Shown piece by piece: positions 5,889 through 8,655 of a stretch of DNA of 8,655 bases. Source of the DNA: JAEZKC01 sp046538945 (GTDB taxonomy: Bacteria; Fibrobacterota; Chitinivibrionia; Chitinivibrionales; Chitinispirillaceae). Where the stretch lies: positions 1-8,655 of the forward strand of contig JBKHHW010000131.1 in assembly GCA_046538945.1 (NCBI GenBank), in the 5' to 3' direction. Under the pieces are notes generated by a model. The model ran no database searches and was not told the origin of the DNA. It saw only the letters and a list, made by a program, of their open reading frames with translations. Both the position numbers and the translations under genes were made by a program. Numbering within the stretch: position 1 is the stretch's first letter; each line of letters starts with the position of its first letter.

Positions 5889-6668
5889 TCAGAGCCAACC
5901 GAGCAGTTTATATGTGATTATTCCGTAGTATTCATGAAGCGCCACTGTGGATTTGTACAAAGAGATAACATTAGGCAGGAGCGCATAAGGTTTGCAGTTC
6001 ATTTTGTCTGTTTCACGATAATCGGTCGGAGCCGGTCTTACTCTGAACCCCAGTTTTTCAAATATCGCAACAGACCTGGGCATATGGTACGCGCTGGTTA
6101 CCAGATGGATATCCTTTTGCATACCCGCCTCTTCCATCACCCGCTTTACAAAAAGAGCGTTTTCCCGGGTTGTGCGGGATTCTCCCTCCAAAATGAAAGC
6201 TTTCCGGTCGATGCCTGCAAACTCTGAAAGCAGTCGAAACGATGCTGCCGCCTCGGGTTCCTCAGCATTATCCATGAACTCTATTCTGCCGCCGGTAACG
6301 ATGAGACGTTCCGAGCCGCTCAATTTGAAAACCCTTGCAGCATGAATCATCCGATCCGCATTGCAGTTCGTTTCGTCAAAAAATCTAGGGGGCTGTCTGG
6401 ATTCCATGTATCCCCCCAGAAGTACCACTGCAGGCGCCGGCCCGAAATCCATAGTCTGACGATACCGCGTTTCGAGACCCCGGATCAAAAAATATGAAAC
6501 GGATGGCAAGGAAAACAGAAACAGTACCACAACCGCACTGACAAAAAAAATCAGTGCCCGCCTTTGCCTGCGCAAAAAACTGAACAGCAGCCCCAGCAGG
6601 GAAAGTGTAAATACTGCACCCAAAGGGTAAAAAGGCAAAACGAGAAGTTTCGAGAGTACGAGAAGCAT
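5889..6668 (-). CDS. ElyC/YdcF family DUF218 envelope protein
   Basis: A 259-residue protein, about the length of E. coli ElyC, an inner-membrane factor linked to peptidoglycan and undecaprenyl-phosphate-dependent envelope assembly. It opens with MLLVLSKLLVLPFYPLG, like ElyC, and has two hydrophobic segments (about 8-31 and 38-57). The DUF218 domain then shows VVLLGG (81-86), a TGG strand, SRTTRENA and TSAYHMPRS. The reading frame can be extended 17 codons to a TTG at 6719. I reject that start because the ATG at 6668 matches the family's N terminus and the extension (EWIFFAET-like) is not conserved-looking. The gene follows pyrE after about 100 bp containing a hairpin, so it may have its own promoter. 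It is followed by a shorter paralogue, a tandem pair. Confidence 0.88.
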   Translation of the reverse strand: MLLVLSKLLVLPFYPLGAVFTLSLLGLLFSFLRRQRRALIFFVSAVVVLFLFSLPSVSYFLIRGLETRYRQTMDFGPAPAVVLLGGYMESRQPPRFFDETNCNADRMIHAARVFKLSGSERLIVTGGRIEFMDNAEEPEAAASFRLLSEFAGIDRKAFILEGESRTTRENALFVKRVMEEAGMQKDIHLVTSAYHMPRSVAIFEKLGFRVRPAPTDYRETDKMNCKPYALLPNVISLYKSTVALHEYYGIITYKLLGWL

Positions 6669-6730
6669 TTTTTTCCAGCCGGTTTCAGCGAAAAAGATCC
6701 AGTATGTAAGTACGATCAATGTGAACAGAT

Positions 6731-6764
6731 AGTGGATGAATAATGAAAATCAGTTCATCCCACT
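6731..6764 (-). terminator. Hairpin just downstream of pyrE, possible terminator
   Basis: AGTGGATGAA (6731-6740) pairs with TTCATCCCACT (6754-6764) over 10 bp with one bulged C, around a 13-nt loop. The hairpin starts 6 nt after the pyrE stop on the reverse strand. No strong T-run follows the stem on that strand, so it may terminate weakly or protect the pyrE 3' end rather than stop transcription. It lies before the ElyC start, where a transcription break would be sensible. Confidence 0.4.
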
Positions 6765-6770
6765 CTGAAA

Positions 6771-7451
6771 TCAACCTTTTGTGGCTCCGTATCTCGACCT
6801 GTACTCATTTATTCTTCCCAGCACTTCATCACCAAGCAGAATTTCTCCGTCGATTTTTCGGTTGTGCAGGTAATCCACTATCTCGTCCAGCGTGACAATT
6901 GAAAAGGTATCAAATCCGAATTCCTCATTCAATTCGGCAAGTGCGCTTTTCTCACCCCTGCCGCGCTCCATCCTGTCCACAGATACCACAAGCCCGACCA
7001 CCTCCACACCGGAAGTCTTCCTGAGCAGAGGGACCGACTCCCTGACCGATGTCCCCGCAGTGGTCACATCCTCGATAATTACCACCCTGTCTCCGGACGA
7101 AAGCCTGCAGCCCACCATCGAGCCGCCCTCTCCATGATCCTTCACTTCCTTGCGGTTGAAGCAAAAGGAGACATTGAGACCATACTGTGCCTGAAGAGCA
7201 ACCGAAGTCGTCACAGCCAGAGGAATCCCCTTGTATGCAGGCCCGAAAAGCACATCAAAGGACTCTCCCAGCCTGTTCTTCAAAGCCTCGGCATAGAATT
7301 CACCCAGCTTTTTTAACTGTTCGCCTGTACTGTAGTTTCCGGTATTGATAAAAAAGGGAGTGTTACGCCCGCTTTTGGTAACGAATTCCCCAAACGTAAG
7401 CACTCTGGAACGCACCATGAATTCGATAAAATCTTTTTTATACTGTTCCAT
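6771..7451 (-). CDS. pyrE: Orotate phosphoribosyltransferase
   Basis: A 226-residue type I phosphoribosyltransferase that joins orotate to PRPP to make orotidine 5'-phosphate in pyrimidine synthesis. Key motifs: KSGRNTPFFINTG (26-38), FGPAYKGIPLA (69-79), the mobile catalytic loop RKEVKDHGEGG (100-110) with its lysine, and the PRPP-binding loop VVIIEDVTTAGTS (123-135). Length and motif order are normal for bacterial PyrE and the enzyme looks intact. The ATG at 7451 has a good Shine-Dalgarno (GGAAGG) a few bases upstream. It lies after the MBL gene on the same strand, but 137 bp with a heptamer array intervene, so the two may not be tightly coupled. I see no PyrR-type attenuator in the leader. 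Confidence 0.96.
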   Translation of the reverse strand: MEQYKKDFIEFMVRSRVLTFGEFVTKSGRNTPFFINTGNYSTGEQLKKLGEFYAEALKNRLGESFDVLFGPAYKGIPLAVTTSVALQAQYGLNVSFCFNRKEVKDHGEGGSMVGCRLSSGDRVVIIEDVTTAGTSVRESVPLLRKTSGVEVVGLVVSVDRMERGRGEKSALAELNEEFGFDTFSIVTLDEIVDYLHNRKIDGEILLGDEVLGRINEYRSRYGATKG

Positions 7452-7502
7452 ACACCCTTCCAGATTAAAAGAAAAACTTCCTGTTCAAAAATAAACAAAA
7501 TG

Positions 7503-7582
7503 CCCTGAACCCTGAACGTTGAACCCTGAACCCTGAACGTTGAACCCTGAACCCTGAACGTTAAACGTTAAACCCTGAACGT
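7503..7582. repeat. Heptamer tandem array with A-A-B higher-order pattern
   Basis: Eleven perfect-length heptamers run from 7503 to 7579, followed by CGT. The order is CCCTGAA, CCCTGAA, CGTTGAA, repeated, then CCCTGAA, CCCTGAA, CGTTAAA, CGTTAAA, CCCTGAA. Two heptamer types therefore alternate as A-A-B to make a 21-bp superunit (7503-7523, 7524-7544, 7545-7565). The array fills most of the gap between the MBL stop and the pyrE start and is not part of a plausible gene. Confidence 0.97.
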
Positions 7583-7588
7583 CCCACC

Positions 7589-8380
7589 CTACACTTCCAC
7601 CTGCAGTCCGTCATATGAAAAATTCATCCAGGAATCAAGCTGCCCGGAGTCGATTTCATAGTGAATATCGTGACTCATATGAATGAAAAAACAGCGTTTA
7701 GGTGCCAGGCGTCGGGCCAGTTCCATACTCTGAGGAAGAATGAGATGCGTAGAATGCTCTCTTTCATCTCTCAGACAGTTCAGAATCAGACAATCCAGCC
7801 CCTTCAGCAGACTCTCATTCCGAGACTCTACATGCTTCACATCGGGGATATACGCCACATTTTCGATTCTGTAACCGTAACACCCCTCCATTGCTCCGTG
7901 TCTAACCGGAACCGGAACGATCTCCATTCCAGCAGCTTTAAAAGAGGATTCCACAACCCTGGTGGTTATCCTGGGAATTCCTCCCCCTTCGAAGGTGCCG
8001 GGATCGAAAATATAAGAAAATGTTCTTCTGACCTGCTCGATTGTCTGCGCTGAAGCATAGAAAGGGATTTTAGATTCCTTCGTATAGGAGCGGATATCGG
8101 GAATCCCCCCAATATGGTCCGCGTGAGCATGGGTCAACAGGACGGCATCTATTCTTTTGATATTCTCCCTCAGAGCCTGCTGACGGAAATCGGCGGACAC
8201 ATCCGCCAAAACGGCCTTGCCCTCCTTTTCCAGAAGCACCGAAGAACGGGTCCGTCTGTGGCGTTCATCCTGAAGAGCTAACCGGCATACCCCCTTGGGA
8301 CAGCGGGCATAGCCCTCAATCATGCAGTCAAGGGAAGGTACCCCGTGAGATGTCCCGGTACCCAGAAAGGTGATTTTCAC
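7589..8380 (-). CDS. MBL-fold metallo-hydrolase, PhnP-like (cyclic-phosphate phosphodiesterase family)
   Basis: A 263-residue metallo-beta-lactamase-fold enzyme that starts MKITFLGTGTSHGVPSLDC, the typical opening of the PhnP-like group. The dinuclear metal motif is THAHADHIGG (83-92); further ligands are likely in VPVRHG, IPDVKHV and HMSHD. Cys19, Cys27 and Cys32 (CPKGVC) probably form the extra structural metal site seen in PhnP. PhnP opens phosphoribosyl cyclic phosphate during phosphonate use, but no other phn gene is in view. The true substrate is therefore open, and a housekeeping phosphodiesterase is equally likely. ILNCLR carries Asn where some relatives have a metal-binding Asp. The start is GTG at 8380, chosen because it begins exactly at the family's first residue. 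No Shine-Dalgarno is obvious, and the 15-bp array begins 4 nt upstream. Confidence 0.88.
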   Translation of the reverse strand: MKITFLGTGTSHGVPSLDCMIEGYARCPKGVCRLALQDERHRRTRSSVLLEKEGKAVLADVSADFRQQALRENIKRIDAVLLTHAHADHIGGIPDIRSYTKESKIPFYASAQTIEQVRRTFSYIFDPGTFEGGGIPRITTRVVESSFKAAGMEIVPVPVRHGAMEGCYGYRIENVAYIPDVKHVESRNESLLKGLDCLILNCLRDEREHSTHLILPQSMELARRLAPKRCFFIHMSHDIHYEIDSGQLDSWMNFSYDGLQVEV

Positions 8381-8384
8381 GTCT

Positions 8385-8476
8385 TTAGCCGTTTTTCCGT
8401 TAGCCGTTTTTCCGTTAGCCGTTGTTCTGTTAGCCGTTGTTCTGTTAGCCGTTGTTCTGTTAGCCCGTTAGCCGTT
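8385..8476. repeat. 15-bp tandem repeat directly upstream of the MBL gene
   Basis: Five full units occur: TTAGCCGTTTTTCCG twice (8385-8399, 8400-8414), then TTAGCCGTTGTTCTG three times (8415-8459). A truncated TTAGCCCG and a partial TTAGCCGTT follow to 8476. The two unit types are grouped, which suggests local expansion by slippage or unequal exchange. On the reverse strand the array occupies the leader of the MBL gene. It is open in that gene's frame (a TAN-containing repeat peptide) back to a stop at 8468-8470, but has no start codon. A TATAAC -10-like element (8479-8474) would place the array within the leader RNA. Confidence 0.97.
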
Positions 8477-8538
8477 ATACCGCTGTTATCCGTTCCGCTC
8501 CCCCTGCCTGTGCTAAGCTTGTTAAAGTGAGCCCGCCC

Positions 8539-8655
8539 TCAGAGTCGAAGCATATTCTGAACGAATCTTTGAGTCGAAGTGGGTGAACTCCCTTCTAGAA
8601 TTCCCCTGGCAGCATTCAAAACTCCTTCTGCAGCCGCCCCCTGTCTCCTATTCCC
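8539..8655 (-). CDS. C-terminal end of an unidentified protein (partial, runs off right edge)
   Basis: The reverse frame starting at the last base is open for 38 codons to a TGA at 8541-8539. The peptide is amphipathic and coding-like: AAAEGVLNAARGILEG, then SSPTSTQRF and VQNMLRL at the end. Two short helices separated by a Ser/Pro turn look like a normal protein terminus. The gene would start outside the window. I do not recognise the family. If real, it lies upstream of the MBL gene on the same strand, 158 bp away with the 15-bp array in between. Confidence 0.5.
   Translation of the reverse strand, partial: GNRRQGAAAEGVLNAARGILEGSSPTSTQRFVQNMLRL

Noticed and set aside
6669..6719. TTG start at 6719 for the ElyC homologue
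   Set aside because: The ATG at 6668 gives the family's usual N terminus and length.
7503..7582. CRISPR array
   Set aside because: Units are contiguous heptamers with no unique spacers, and no cas gene is present.
8345..8530. Forward 61-residue ORF with an FSVSR/CSVSR repeat peptide
   Set aside because: It is simply the 15-bp DNA array read on the other strand and overlaps the MBL gene start.
8543..8594. Direct repeat GAGTCGAAG (8543-8551, 8570-8578) and a weak hairpin near 8575-8594
   Set aside because: Both lie in the probable C-terminal coding end of the right-hand ORF and are short enough to be chance.

Overview
The window is about half G+C and densely coded. It looks like chromosomal DNA from a Gram-negative (outer-membrane) bacterium. 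The main clues are a heptose-phosphate kinase for lipopolysaccharide inner core, an ElyC-type envelope protein and a membrane-anchored polysaccharide deacetylase. I cannot name the taxon from sequence alone. The heptamer and 15-mer intergenic arrays and the REP-associated-type transposase suit a genome rich in small dispersed repeats.

Layout. Bases 1-144 carry the end of a forward ORF that enters from the left. It converges on a reverse-strand REP-associated tyrosine transposase (RAYT, 257-1252). A 190-bp divergent region (1253-1442) holds a candidate RAYT promoter, a 36-nt imperfect palindrome and a strong G-quadruplex motif. Three tightly coupled forward genes follow: a B-box zinc finger/TM/coiled-coil/NodB deacetylase (1443-2702), a site-2 (M50) membrane protease (2699-3352) and the heptose-7-phosphate kinase rfaE1/hldA (3352-4368). 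They overlap by 4 and 1 nt, so they are very probably one operon.

The forward operon meets a reverse block with only 2 bp between stop codons. In transcription order (right to left) the block is: the end of an unidentified ORF (8655-8539), a PhnP-like MBL-fold hydrolase (8380-7589), pyrE (7451-6771), an ElyC homologue (6668-5889), a shorter DUF218 paralogue (5875-5222) and a PHP-domain phosphoesterase of the YciV/TrpH type (5201-4371). A 15-bp tandem array lies directly upstream of the MBL gene. A heptamer array in A-A-B order lies between the MBL gene and pyrE. A hairpin just after pyrE probably separates pyrE from the ElyC group.

Function. The genes mix envelope work (deacetylase, membrane protease, heptose kinase, two DUF218 proteins) with nucleotide metabolism (pyrE, PHP phosphatase, cyclic-phosphate-type MBL hydrolase). 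Most are recognisable families. The unusual parts are the B-box/NodB fusion, with its two long A-tracts and strong C-over-G skew, and the cluster of DNA-structure signals beside the RAYT. I see no defence system, CRISPR array, tRNA or rRNA. No gene-free stretch exceeds 300 bases.
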